Assembly: GCA_965250025.1 (NCBI GenBank)
Contig: OZ252283.1
Span: 2,170,001-2,234,000, forward strand
Reading direction: 5' to 3'
Length of the DNA: 64,000 nt
Source: CBDDLD01 sp965250025
GTDB taxonomy: Bacteria > Bacteroidota > Bacteroidia > Flavobacteriales > Flavobacteriaceae
In this document: one piece after another, positions 17,475-26,368 of the stretch
Position numbering within the stretch: position 1 is the stretch's first letter
Layout: each line of letters starts with the position of its first letter
Notes under the pieces: generated by a model
What the model was told of the DNA's origin: nothing
The model's input: the letters and a program-made list of their open reading frames with translations, nothing else
Database searches by the model: none
Program-made: the position numbers and the translations under genes

Positions 17475-18554
17475 GTGGCAAAAAAAGATCATACATATAA
17501 ATCCGCATTGCATGAAAAGGAAGGTATTAAAGATCAAAGTACAGTAAATACCAACTCTATAAATTCTATAAAGAGAAAACGTTCTAAACAACCTTCAGTA
17601 GAGGCTTTGGTAGCTGACATCAAAACCGGAGATATCACTGCATTAAGTCGAGCCATTACTTTAGTAGAGAGCACAAATAGTAACCACTTAAAAAAAGCTA
17701 ATGCTATAGTAAAAGCTTGCCTGCCCTTCGCAAATAACGCCATAAGAATTGGTATTACAGGAGTTCCCGGTGTTGGAAAGAGTACTTTTATCGAGGCCTT
17801 TGGCATGCATTACATTGAAAAAGGAAAAAAAGTAGCGGTATTGGCCGTAGACCCAAGTAGCACATTGAGCAAAGGCAGTATTTTAGGCGATAAAACTCGT
17901 ATGGAAGATCTGGTAAAGGCTGAAAATGCATTTATAAGACCTTCACCTTCAGGAGACTCTCTTGGTGGCGTAGCCCGAAAAACCAGAGAAACTATTATAT
18001 TATGTGAAGCTGCCGGATTTGACACTATTATTATTGAAACGGTTGGTGTAGGCCAAAGTGAAACTGCCGTTCATAGCATGGTTGATTTCTTTTTATTGCT
18101 AAAGCTTGCAGGTGCAGGTGATGAACTACAAGGCATTAAACGTGGTATTATAGAAATGGCTGATGCTATAGTTATCAATAAAGCAGATGGTGATAACTTA
18201 AAAGCTGCCAAAAGCGCCAAACTTGAATTTAACAGGGCATTACACTTATATCCTGAAAAAGCTTCTGGATGGCAACCTAAAGTACTGCTATGCAGTGCTC
18301 TTAAAAAAGTGGGGATTTCTGAAATCAGTGATATGATAACGTCTTATGTAGATAAGACCTCAACCAACGCGTATTTTGAATCCCATCGAAACGAGCAAAA
18401 TACATTTTGGCTGCTACAGACTATTGATGAGCGTTTAAAATCTGATTTTTATAACCGCCCGGAAATCAAGAAAGCTCTGAAAGCGCAAATCGCAGCTATT
18501 GAAGCAGGTAAAACCACACCTTTTGCTGCTGCAGAGTATTTGTTAGATTTATAA
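17475..18554 (+). CDS. meaB: Methylmalonyl-CoA mutase-associated GTPase MeaB
   Basis: This G3E-type GTPase chaperones methylmalonyl-CoA mutase, gating adenosylcobalamin loading and protecting the enzyme from inactivation. Walker A GVPGVGKST is at 96-104, followed by VAVLAVDPSS and GSILGDKTRM, both typical of ArgK/MeaB. A VINKADGDN nucleotide-specificity motif lies near 232. The first 40 residues are a variable basic extension. The start is GTG at 17475, as no ATG fits. The stop overlaps the convergent epimerase gene by 6 nt. The adenosyltransferase at 6380 acts on the same cofactor. Confidence 0.93.
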   Translation: MAKKDHTYKSALHEKEGIKDQSTVNTNSINSIKRKRSKQPSVEALVADIKTGDITALSRAITLVESTNSNHLKKANAIVKACLPFANNAIRIGITGVPGVGKSTFIEAFGMHYIEKGKKVAVLAVDPSSTLSKGSILGDKTRMEDLVKAENAFIRPSPSGDSLGGVARKTRETIILCEAAGFDTIIIETVGVGQSETAVHSMVDFFLLLKLAGAGDELQGIKRGIIEMADAIVINKADGDNLKAAKSAKLEFNRALHLYPEKASGWQPKVLLCSALKKVGISEISDMITSYVDKTSTNAYFESHRNEQNTFWLLQTIDERLKSDFYNRPEIKKALKAQIAAIEAGKTTPFAAAEYLLDL

Positions 18555-19490
18555 AAAGTTCTCCTTATACCAAGCCACCTGATAGCGTACACTATCAATC
18601 AATGAAGTTTGCGGATTGTAATTGAGAAGTGTTCTAGCTTTATCGATATTGGCTTTAGTCCTGGTTTGATCTCCTGCACGTTTTGGTTTGATGTCAATCT
18701 TAATTGGCTTTCCAATGACTTTAGCAACAGCATCTATACCATCTTGCGTGGTATGTTCCACTTCAGTTCCCAAATTAATCACTTCGCCATCGATTTTACT
18801 TTCATTCCCAATGACACTCACTACGCCATCCACAATATCACCCACATAAGTAAAACTTCTTAAATGTTTATCGCTGCCTTCAAACAAAGGAAAGGCATCA
18901 CCTTTAAGTCCAAGAGCTATAAGTTTAGTATACATCTTTTCCGGACGCTCTCTTGGTCCTATTACAGAGTATAACCTTAAAGAACAGGCCTTCATTTGTT
19001 GCTCTCTGCTTTTTTGAAGTACCAACTGTTCTGCGGCTAATTTGGTTACGCCGTAATGAGATGCCGGTTTAGGGGCCATATGTTCCGGATAAGTTGCTTC
19101 CAAACCATAGATAGACGATGTTCCTATATTAACAAACAATTTCAAACCTTTGCACTGTAAAGCATAATCTACCAGATTTTTAGTAGCAATGATGTTGTTA
19201 GAAAAGTAGTCTTCGAATGTTGAGCTCTGAGAAATACCCGGCTGTGCTGCGAAATGAAATATGTAATCTATAGCTTCTGGCAATTGTGCTACAAGGTCAT
19301 CTGTGCGCAAATCCAGTTGTAACACTTTAGCACCTTTAGCAGTTACAGCATCCGCATTCATAGTCTTTAGCGTAAGGTCGTAATAAGGTGAAAAATTATC
19401 CACCCCAATAACCTCATGTCCCATACTGAGTAAACGCTCTGCAGTATGAGAACCAATAAAACCTGCTATTCCGGTAACTACTATTTTCAT
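18549..19490 (-). CDS. NAD-dependent sugar-nucleotide epimerase/dehydratase
   Basis: This extended short-chain dehydrogenase acts on a nucleotide sugar, probably UDP-glucose or UDP-glucuronate epimerisation for envelope polysaccharide. The NAD motif GIAGFIG (7-13), the catalytic Ser125/Ser126 region (GTSSIYG) and Y146/K150 in HYGVTK are all present. RERPEKMYTKLI near 180 resembles GalE/UDP-glucuronate 4-epimerase proteins. Length (313 aa) fits. Substrate is uncertain. It stands convergent with meaB (6-nt overlap). Confidence 0.85.
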   Translation of the reverse strand: MKIVVTGIAGFIGSHTAERLLSMGHEVIGVDNFSPYYDLTLKTMNADAVTAKGAKVLQLDLRTDDLVAQLPEAIDYIFHFAAQPGISQSSTFEDYFSNNIIATKNLVDYALQCKGLKLFVNIGTSSIYGLEATYPEHMAPKPASHYGVTKLAAEQLVLQKSREQQMKACSLRLYSVIGPRERPEKMYTKLIALGLKGDAFPLFEGSDKHLRSFTYVGDIVDGVVSVIGNESKIDGEVINLGTEVEHTTQDGIDAVAKVIGKPIKIDIKPKRAGDQTRTKANIDKARTLLNYNPQTSLIDSVRYQVAWYKENFL

Positions 19491-19579
19491 TATCTATTAT
19501 TTAGGTTAAGTACAGTATAGTAAAACCTCACTGCCATACCTTACAAATTAACACCAATTTTAGCAATCCGCCTACTGCA

Positions 19580-19610
19580 TTCGGTGTAATGCAAAAAAAC
19601 AATATTTTTG
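19580..19610 (+). promoter_or_regulatory. Probable promoter of the family 2 glycosyltransferase
   Basis: TTCG (19580-19583), a 19-nt spacer and TATTTTTG (19603-19610) give an exact -7 and a 3-of-4 -33 match. The leader to the ATG at 19634 would be about 18 nt. Confidence 0.5.
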
Positions 19611-19633
19611 TGTAGACTAATCCTTTCTTAAGA

Positions 19634-20350
19634 ATGCCATATAAACTCACGATTATAATTCCTGTGTATAATGAGGCAGATAATCTTGATCGTGTTGAAA
19701 CTGAACTGATTCACTTTTTGGATATTGCACAAGTACCTACAGCCGTATTATTTGTTAATGATGGTTCAAAAGATAATAGCCTTTCAATCATTGAAAAGAT
19801 GTGTTTACGTCATCCTGCATTTGAGTATATCAGTATGGACAAGAATTATGGTTTAAGTGCAGCACTTAAAGCCGGGTTTGATACTATTAACACTGAATAT
19901 ACAGGATACATGGATGCCGATCTACAAACTTCTCCTGAAGATTTTAATTTACTATTAAATCATATTGAAGAATTTGAATTGGTCACTGGTTTAAGAACCA
20001 ATAGGAAAGATCGAATCCTAAAACGCTTATCTTCAAAAATAGCAAACCGTATCCGACGAATGTTCACCAATGATGGCATGGACGATACTGGCTGTCCTCT
20101 AAAAATCATCAAAACCGAGTATGCTAAACGTATTCCCATGTTTAGAGGGCTTCATCGGTTTCTACCCGCTATGGTTTTATTACAAAATGGCAAGATCACC
20201 CAAGTCCCTGTAAGGCATTATCCCAGAATTAATGGAACTTCTAAATTTGGACTTAGTAATCGTTTTTTGGGACCATTACTGGACAGTTTCGCCTATCTGT
20301 GGATGCGCAAGCGGTATATTCGCTATAACATTACAAAGAAAAGCATCTAA
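19634..20350 (+). CDS. Family 2 glycosyltransferase, dolichol-phosphate-mannose-synthase-like
   Basis: This GT-A glycosyltransferase probably transfers a sugar from a nucleotide to a polyprenyl phosphate. The fold's markers are TIIIPVYNEADNL (6-18), VNDGSKDNS (41-49) with its nucleotide-binding Asp, and the metal-binding DxD in MDADLQTSP (D94, D96). The order of blocks is that of DPM1/ArnC-type enzymes, but the 238-aa chain lacks the two C-terminal membrane helices of ArnC. It converges on the PAP2 phosphatase gene with a 5-nt gap. Confidence 0.86.
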   Translation: MPYKLTIIIPVYNEADNLDRVETELIHFLDIAQVPTAVLFVNDGSKDNSLSIIEKMCLRHPAFEYISMDKNYGLSAALKAGFDTINTEYTGYMDADLQTSPEDFNLLLNHIEEFELVTGLRTNRKDRILKRLSSKIANRIRRMFTNDGMDDTGCPLKIIKTEYAKRIPMFRGLHRFLPAMVLLQNGKITQVPVRHYPRINGTSKFGLSNRFLGPLLDSFAYLWMRKRYIRYNITKKSI

Positions 20351-20355
20351 CTTAA

Positions 20356-20916
20356 TTAGGTAAAGCGTTTTAACACGTAGCCATTTATCTTGTAGAATAA
20401 AAATCCGGCAAATGCTCCAAAGGTCATTCCACATATAATATCTATAGGATAATGCACGCCAACATATATTCTACTGTATGCTACAATAGCACTCCAGAGC
20501 AATAATAAGAATATTAAGTTTTTATAATATGGCTTTAGCAATAAACCTGCAAAAACAGCTGCTGCCATTGAGTTTGACGAATGACCTGAGAAAAACCCAT
20601 ATTTTCCACAGCGCTCAGCTATAAAACGCATTATGCCGTTTAGATCTTCTTCTCTACACGGACGGGGTCTCATGAATGTATCTTTGAAGACATTGGTAAT
20701 CTGATCGGTAAAAGTAATCATCGCAGCGATAACTAATACCATCAATAATAATGGTTTAAGACCAAATTTTTTGTAGATCAAAAATAGTAGTATAGCGTAT
20801 AATGGAATAAAAGTAAGCTTATCAGTAATAATAAGCCATAACCAATCCCAGGTTTCTGAACCCAAATTATTAAGGTATAAGAATAGATCCTTATCGTATT
20901 CTAGTAATTTGTCCAT
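20356..20916 (-). CDS. PAP2-family membrane phosphatase
   Basis: This lipid- or polyprenyl-phosphate phosphatase has several membrane helices and all three catalytic motifs: K78-x6-R85-P86, SGH (110-112, in FFSGHSSNS) and S148-R149-x5-H155-xxx-D159. It should be active. At 186 aa it has the BacA-unrelated undecaprenyl-pyrophosphatase/PgpB-like size. The small acidic gene 3 nt upstream is probably co-transcribed. The substrate could be undecaprenyl pyrophosphate or phosphatidylglycerol phosphate and cannot be told from the sequence. Confidence 0.9.
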   Translation of the reverse strand: MDKLLEYDKDLFLYLNNLGSETWDWLWLIITDKLTFIPLYAILLFLIYKKFGLKPLLLMVLVIAAMITFTDQITNVFKDTFMRPRPCREEDLNGIMRFIAERCGKYGFFSGHSSNSMAAAVFAGLLLKPYYKNLIFLLLLWSAIVAYSRIYVGVHYPIDIICGMTFGAFAGFLFYKINGYVLKRFT

Positions 20917-20919
20917 AGC

Positions 20920-21147
20920 TTATTCGTCATATCTGTTGATTTCTCTATCGTAAAAATCTGTTGCAGCCTGAACGAGGTTACCCATTTCATTTTCCAGCTC
21001 CTTTTCATCATGCGCATCAAACTCTTCAAACCATGTGACTTCATCGTTCTCCAAATTGATAATGAACCTTGGGAATTCGGTATGTATTATAAAAATAGCC
21101 TCAGGATAATCGGTATTATCACCAAGAATGAATTTTGGTAATTCCAT
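20920..21147 (-). CDS. Small acidic conserved protein of unknown function
   Basis: This is a 75-aa cytoplasmic protein with a high Asp/Glu content and motifs such as FIIHTEFPRFIINL and EVTWFEEFD. I do not recognise a named family. It lies 3 nt upstream of the PAP2 gene and 122 nt from the MATE gene. The ATG at 21147 and the coding character (codon bias, no alternative frame) support it being real. A -7-like TAAATTTG lies at 21212-21205 on the same strand. Confidence 0.72.
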   Translation of the reverse strand: MELPKFILGDNTDYPEAIFIIHTEFPRFIINLENDEVTWFEEFDAHDEKELENEMGNLVQAATDFYDREINRYDE

Positions 21148-21269
21148 ATATTAAATTAAACGTTTTAGATATCTCGGGTGCTTAAAACCAAGAATCGACA
21201 ATTTCAAATTTATACAAATCTACAATTTATGTCGTATTGGTTTAATTATGTTTGGAAAATACTTTTGCT

Positions 21270-22652
21270 TTACTTCGGAACAGCTGTATTAATCAATCGT
21301 TTAGTCAGATAATTAAATCGAAAATATAATAGAACTGCTGCACTGCTTAATCCGGCTAATAAACCAAGCCATATCCCTAAACTGCCATAACGCTCAGGTT
21401 GCCCCAGATAATAACTCACCGGAAAACCTATTAACCAATAGGCTATAAAAGTAATTAACGTAGGTATCATGACATCTTGTAATCCTCGTAATGCACCTAA
21501 TGCTATAACCTGCAAACTATCACTAATTTGGAAAACAGCCGCTGCCAATAACAAGGTGGAAGCTATTTCTACTACTTCAGCTGTATCTAAGGCATTGGTA
21601 GGATCATCGAGATTAACATAAAGCTGTGGCAAAAACTCATGGAAGGCTACAAATATCAATGCAAATACTACCGCAAAACATACCCCTAAAAATACAATAG
21701 ATTCTGCTATACGTTTTAAGGCTTTATAATCTTTCAGTCCCTTCTGATTACCCACACGTATCATAGCTGCTACACTGAGTCCCATAGCCACCATGAAGGT
21801 CATCGATGATAAATTGAGAGCAATTTGATTGGCCGCCTGTGGGTTTTTGCCCAAAGTACCACTTAACCATATGGCTGCTGTAAATATCGCCACTTCAAAA
21901 AGCATTTGCATTGCACTTGGCAACCCTAAATTGGTAACTTTTTTAAGCATCTTAGATTCTAGTACCATTATTTTAATATGGATCACATAAGGTTTTGATT
22001 TTTTTCTAAGAGTTAATAATTTCCACAAAAAGAACAGCATTACAAATCTTGACACTAGTGTGCCCACTGCAGCGCCTACAATACCTAATTTAGGGAAGCC
22101 TAAAGCTCCAAATATTAACACGTAATTAATGGCTACATTAAGAAGATTGGCAATTATGGTTGCATACATTGGGTATTTGGTCATGGATAAACCATCACTA
22201 AACTGCTTAAAAGCCTGGAATATAATTAAAGGAACTAATGAAAATGCCACAAGATCGAGATAAGGTCTTGCCAGTGCCACCACCTCTTCAGGTTGATCCA
22301 TAACATACATAAGTGGCTTACTAAGCATCAGCATTCCAAACAGGATTAAGCCTAATATCGTGCATAAAAATAAGCCATGCTTGAATGCGGATTTGCCATT
22401 GGCAAAGTTCCCTTCAGTATCAGCTTCTGCTATCAATGGTGTAATGGCTGTTGAGAATCCGATGCCTAAAGACATGGCTATAAATATAAAACTGTTACCC
22501 AACGATACGGCTGCCAGTTCTGCTGAGCCTAATTGCCCTACCATAATATTATCTACAAAGCTCACAAAGGTATGGCCAAGCATGCCCAACATTACCGGTG
22601 AAGCCAATTTAAGGTTGTATTTAAATTCTTTGGTGTAATTACGCCATATCAT
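21270..22652 (-). CDS. MATE family multidrug/cation antiporter (NorM-like)
   Basis: This inner-membrane exporter has about twelve hydrophobic helices and typical MATE segments: LGMLGHTFVSFVDNIMVGQLG in helix 1, then NLLNVAINYVLIFG, and ALRGLQDVMIPT in the second half. NorM-type proteins exchange Na+ or H+ for cationic drugs. The frame is open to 22670 (TTG) but ATG at 22652 gives the usual N-terminus and 460 aa. A -7 element (22664-22657) lies 4 nt before this ATG. Confidence 0.92.
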   Translation of the reverse strand: MIWRNYTKEFKYNLKLASPVMLGMLGHTFVSFVDNIMVGQLGSAELAAVSLGNSFIFIAMSLGIGFSTAITPLIAEADTEGNFANGKSAFKHGLFLCTILGLILFGMLMLSKPLMYVMDQPEEVVALARPYLDLVAFSLVPLIIFQAFKQFSDGLSMTKYPMYATIIANLLNVAINYVLIFGALGFPKLGIVGAAVGTLVSRFVMLFFLWKLLTLRKKSKPYVIHIKIMVLESKMLKKVTNLGLPSAMQMLFEVAIFTAAIWLSGTLGKNPQAANQIALNLSSMTFMVAMGLSVAAMIRVGNQKGLKDYKALKRIAESIVFLGVCFAVVFALIFVAFHEFLPQLYVNLDDPTNALDTAEVVEIASTLLLAAAVFQISDSLQVIALGALRGLQDVMIPTLITFIAYWLIGFPVSYYLGQPERYGSLGIWLGLLAGLSSAAVLLYFRFNYLTKRLINTAVPK

Positions 22653-22656
22653 GACG

Positions 22657-22664
22657 CAAAAGTA
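22657..22664 (-). promoter_or_regulatory. -7 element touching the MATE start codon
   Basis: Minus-strand TACTTTTG fits TAnnTTTG and ends 4 nt before the ATG at 22652. No -33 TTTG is found at the expected spacing. If used, the transcript would be nearly leaderless. Confidence 0.35.
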
Positions 22665-22695
22665 GCGCAATGGTTTTAGTTGTGCGAATTATTTT

Positions 22696-23787
22696 TTATT
22701 CTGAACTACGAAATGCTTTTAACAACTCTGGTAAGTAATCATCTATCGATTTATAATAACTTCTACGACTTTCATAATTGAGAATATTTTTCTCTAAAGC
22801 TTCCAAATAGATAAATTTCCTATTGTGTATATAATGCTCTCTTATTCTTTCTGCTCTTGTAGAATCTCCCATAGCGTAAGATATTCTTATCTCTCCTAAT
22901 CTTACAATATGTTCTGCCACACAAGTTCTCCAATTTCTATAACCTTGTTCCTGCATGTCCTTCTTTATAGGTTCAAACAGGTATTCATAAGAATCAATGA
23001 TTCTTTCATTTTCAGGCCGTTCGGTAACCGGATTAATAAAAGAATGGCCAAACTCATGAACTGTAAGCTCATCTATTGCCAAAACATCATTAAAACCATA
23101 CCCAAACTCTAAACTGTCTTTTGTAACTATTAAAGGCCCAAAAACATTAAATACTTTAAAACCTTTATTGGCTTTTATTCGTTTCCCAAAACCCATGGTA
23201 TGATATAAGGTCGGTGAGGGTATCAAAGTGTAAGACTCATTTTGCTTACCATAGTAATCTTCCATAGTGGTTATAAAATGTTTACTAGGCAGGTTCTTTA
23301 GAACTTCATTGTTGACTTGTTGATAGTAGTTTTGATGTGTTTTAAAAAAAGTTTCCAAATCAGCATCTCTGTAAAACTTGTTCAACGCATTGACCAATCG
23401 GTTTATCAGTTCTGAAGCTTTATCCTCAGGTAATCGTTTTTGGGTAGACACATCCAATTCATACATTAGATACGACTCGGGTATTGGCGAAGATTTTAAC
23501 ATTACTTCTGTCATCGCATCCAACCAAAAGCCATGACTTACTAATGTATCTATAAGCTGGATCGCTTCGTGGTCTTGAAACGTCCTAAACCTACTTCTCA
23601 CCTTCTCTTTGATGGGTTGATAATCCTTAAAAGGGAAATTCCAAAATCCCTTATCTGCTATTTCGAAGCAAATGAACAGGGTTTCAATATTATAATCTGT
23701 CCTAACATTTATCATTTTACGCTCTGATACTTTAGAGCAGGTAAATAAAGTCACCGCAATTATAAATAACGTTATCTGATTTCTCAC
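22696..23787 (-). CDS. DUF4932 lipoprotein, putative zinc metallopeptidase
   Basis: This 363-aa exported protein has a lipobox at Cys17 (TLFTC) and a gluzincin-like HEFGH motif (H244-H248) followed by an acidic helix with several Glu about 20 residues on, which could supply the third zinc ligand. The overall pattern fits DUF4932, a Bacteroidota family with an apparent peptidase active site and unknown substrate. It sits between the MATE gene and the terminator at 23841-23879, so it is transcribed separately from the gene upstream of it. Confidence 0.82.
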   Translation of the reverse strand: MRNQITLFIIAVTLFTCSKVSERKMINVRTDYNIETLFICFEIADKGFWNFPFKDYQPIKEKVRSRFRTFQDHEAIQLIDTLVSHGFWLDAMTEVMLKSSPIPESYLMYELDVSTQKRLPEDKASELINRLVNALNKFYRDADLETFFKTHQNYYQQVNNEVLKNLPSKHFITTMEDYYGKQNESYTLIPSPTLYHTMGFGKRIKANKGFKVFNVFGPLIVTKDSLEFGYGFNDVLAIDELTVHEFGHSFINPVTERPENERIIDSYEYLFEPIKKDMQEQGYRNWRTCVAEHIVRLGEIRISYAMGDSTRAERIREHYIHNRKFIYLEALEKNILNYESRRSYYKSIDDYLPELLKAFRSSE

Positions 23788-23840
23788 AAGTTTTGGTCTT
23801 TAAGTTGATTATGTGACATCATAAATCTCCTTCTAATGAT

Positions 23841-23879
23841 AAAAAATGAAAGCAGATTATAATCACATCTGCTTTCATT
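23841..23879 (-). terminator. Terminator of the DUF11/beta-propeller lipoprotein gene
   Basis: AATGAAAGCAGAT / ATCTGCTTTCATT is a perfect 13-bp stem with a 9-nt loop, followed on the minus strand by a T run (A at 23841-23846). It lies 28 nt past the stop at 23907. Confidence 0.9.
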
Positions 23880-23906
23880 ACCCTCATCTATTAACTTAAT
23901 TGCATA

Positions 23907-25214
23907 TTAGTCTTCTAAAAATCCTGTTATCTTACGTATTAATCCTACTCCGCCCTGAGCCACATATATGGTGTTACCGTCCGGAGATACCACTATCCCG
24001 TTAGGTCCTTCAAACAGTGCTTCAAAACCATTTCCATCAGTAACACCGGCTACCCCCGGAGTCCCTGCAATGATCTCATATGCTCCGTTACTATCAATCT
24101 TATAAACGACATGATCCATTATGGCAGTAGCATAAAAATAGCCTTGTGAGTATACAATGAACGATATCCCTCCCTGAATTAATGGTATCGTTGTAAACGT
24201 ACTCTCTACACCTGTCTCAGCATCTATCTTATGTATAATTCCATTATCATAATCGGAGATGTATATGTTATCCTCATCATCTAATGTTAGAGTGCTGTTA
24301 TTCATTGCCGAAACATTAATGACGGTTTTATTACCATCAGGGTCTATTTTGGTAATGGTACTGTTAAAATTATTGTTGGTATATAAATTACCGTTAGAAT
24401 CAAATTCTACTGCTATTGGCGATGCTACAGCACTAGCTATAATATCAACAGTGCTGCCGTCTGGCGATATCCTAGCAATATCTGAAGCACTGTAGCGTGC
24501 CAAATACATATTACCATCATCTCCAAATACCATTCCGGCTGCTCCCGGTTGATTTTCTGCAAATGTACTTATGGCTTGGTTAGTGTCTATTTTATAGACT
24601 ACTGATTCTACATAGTTTGCGGCATATACGTTACCTGCATTATCTATAGTCACACCATCACCCGCCTGTAAAATAGCATAGGTAGTGACCTCAACCGGCG
24701 AAGGCTCTTGTGGATTTGTACTTGCTGTATCCTGGTCATCTTCAGATGGTGCATTGTTACCCGGTGTGGAGTTAGGATCAAGTAGCGTTGATGCTGTAAT
24801 TTCAGCACTATTAATATAATTTCCTTGAGAGTTTACCACTGCTGTAATACTAAGGCTTGCTGATCCTGAGGCTGCCAAGGTTGGTAAGGTCCAAATACCT
24901 GTTGTTTCATCATAGGTTGTGGCTGTAGCACCATTATCACTAACAAAAGTATAGCCTGATGGCAATACATCAGTAACTTGTACTCCTGTTGCTGCATCTG
25001 GGCCCTGATTACTTATTGTAATTGTAAAAATCACATTGTCTCCAATGAAAGGCGTACTATTATTTACCGTCTTGGTAAGACTAAGGTTAGCTGAAGGGTC
25101 TTCTATTATTGGGTCCGGATCAGGGTTTTGGGGATTTGGCGTATCATCACTAGAGGAACAACCTAACATTCCCACACACAATAATACGAAGTAGTACTTG
25201 ATTCTTTTCATCAT
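23907..25214 (-). CDS. Lipoprotein with DUF11 repeat and NHL-type beta-propeller
   Basis: This is a 435-aa surface or periplasmic lipoprotein: lipobox Cys19 (GMLGCSSSDD), an Asp/Pro/Asn linker, one DUF11 domain (about 43-150, with ITISNQGPDAATGVQVTDVLPSG) and a propeller of NHL/SMP-30-like blades (about 175-430). The blades are built on units such as DNAGNVYAANYVESVVYKID and DDGNMYLARYSAS. No catalytic residues are evident. The acidic residues after the Cys resemble the lipoprotein export signal of Bacteroidota, so surface exposure is likely. Monocistronic, with its own terminator. Confidence 0.83.
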   Translation of the reverse strand: MMKRIKYYFVLLCVGMLGCSSSDDTPNPQNPDPDPIIEDPSANLSLTKTVNNSTPFIGDNVIFTITISNQGPDAATGVQVTDVLPSGYTFVSDNGATATTYDETTGIWTLPTLAASGSASLSITAVVNSQGNYINSAEITASTLLDPNSTPGNNAPSEDDQDTASTNPQEPSPVEVTTYAILQAGDGVTIDNAGNVYAANYVESVVYKIDTNQAISTFAENQPGAAGMVFGDDGNMYLARYSASDIARISPDGSTVDIIASAVASPIAVEFDSNGNLYTNNNFNSTITKIDPDGNKTVINVSAMNNSTLTLDDEDNIYISDYDNGIIHKIDAETGVESTFTTIPLIQGGISFIVYSQGYFYATAIMDHVVYKIDSNGAYEIIAGTPGVAGVTDGNGFEALFEGPNGIVVSPDGNTIYVAQGGVGLIRKITGFLED

Positions 25215-25315
25215 TTTTTGCTTTTAATGTTTGAAACAAATAAAAATGTAAATGACTAGAATAAAGTACTGATTTAGGAATCAGAACTAGTTTTAACGTA
25301 TAGGTAATATTGTAT

Positions 25316-26347
25316 TTAATTCTTATTTGAAGCCCTGAATTCAGAAGGCGTTTGGTGAGTTTTCTTTTTAAAAGCTGTATAAAATGCTGATTTAGAATTA
25401 AATCCTACTTCAAAATAAATCTCTTTAATGCTCATATCAGAGCTTAAAAGTAACTGCTTGGCTTCTTGTACTCTAAAATCGTTAATCCAATCGTTGAAGT
25501 TCTTTTTATAGGTACTATTTATAATTTTTGAAATCTGATTATAATTTAATGCCGTTTCTTCAGCTACTTTTTCTCTATTCAAATCGGGGTATTTGAATGC
25601 CTTTTCCTGACTAACATAAGTCACAATCTTATTGAGTTCTTGTTCATCAATGGTTGTGTCATTATGTTCATAGGGTATTCTGATAACTGCATTAGAAAAA
25701 TGCTTTGGATTGATAAGTATTTGCTTAATAGCCATCAATAGAAAGGCAATAATAAATATGTTTTGAATTGATGTATTTACACTGGATACTTTTACTGCAT
25801 TTTGAATGTTTTCAATATTAATATTTATCAGTACGACTTCAACGATATGCAATATTAACAGTGCGCCAAAGCCTATGGCTATGGTTTTGGTCCATAATTC
25901 ATGTTTTTTAGCTGTCTTCCTTTTCACAAGTAATACCGTAGCTCCAAAATATACTGCTAGAATAAAAGCATAGTTAAAACTAAATAACCATTGTGGTGTA
26001 TAATAAACTGCAGTGATATTGAGTATCACCAAAAGAAAATGACTTAACTGTGATAAGGTCAGATGCCATATATAATTTTTGGTATTTAGGTTGTATAACT
26101 TACGCGTATAAAAATATAATGATGGTCCAAAAGATATGACCATACTCACGACAATTACAGAATAGCTGTAATGGTGTAAAAAACCTAAAAGTAAAAATTG
26201 CTCACATAATAAATGAATGCCCAAAGCTGATAATAGCAGTAAGAAAAAAATATTCCGCTTTTTAGTCCTAGCCGGTAATATCCATAACATGAATATTAAA
26301 ACCATAACAACGGATAATGTAATGACATTTAAAATATACTGCCACAT
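25316..26347 (-). CDS. Membrane-embedded AraC-type transcriptional regulator
   Basis: This 343-aa protein has about seven hydrophobic helices in its first 220 residues and an AraC DNA-binding domain in the last 100. The second helix-turn-helix reads MSIKEIYFEVGFNSKSAFYTAFKKKTHQTPSEFR, here split as SIKEIYFEVGFNS and SAFYTAFKK. Such proteins are thought to sense a membrane or lipid signal and act directly on DNA. It lies 21 nt after the nitronate monooxygenase gene, so it is probably the last gene of the mnmA operon, or an adjacent regulator of it. Confidence 0.87.
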   Translation of the reverse strand: MWQYILNVITLSVVMVLIFMLWILPARTKKRNIFFLLLLSALGIHLLCEQFLLLGFLHHYSYSVIVVSMVISFGPSLYFYTRKLYNLNTKNYIWHLTLSQLSHFLLVILNITAVYYTPQWLFSFNYAFILAVYFGATVLLVKRKTAKKHELWTKTIAIGFGALLILHIVEVVLININIENIQNAVKVSSVNTSIQNIFIIAFLLMAIKQILINPKHFSNAVIRIPYEHNDTTIDEQELNKIVTYVSQEKAFKYPDLNREKVAEETALNYNQISKIINSTYKKNFNDWINDFRVQEAKQLLLSSDMSIKEIYFEVGFNSKSAFYTAFKKKTHQTPSEFRASNKN

Positions 26348-26368
26348 ATCTTATTGTATTCTGCTCAT

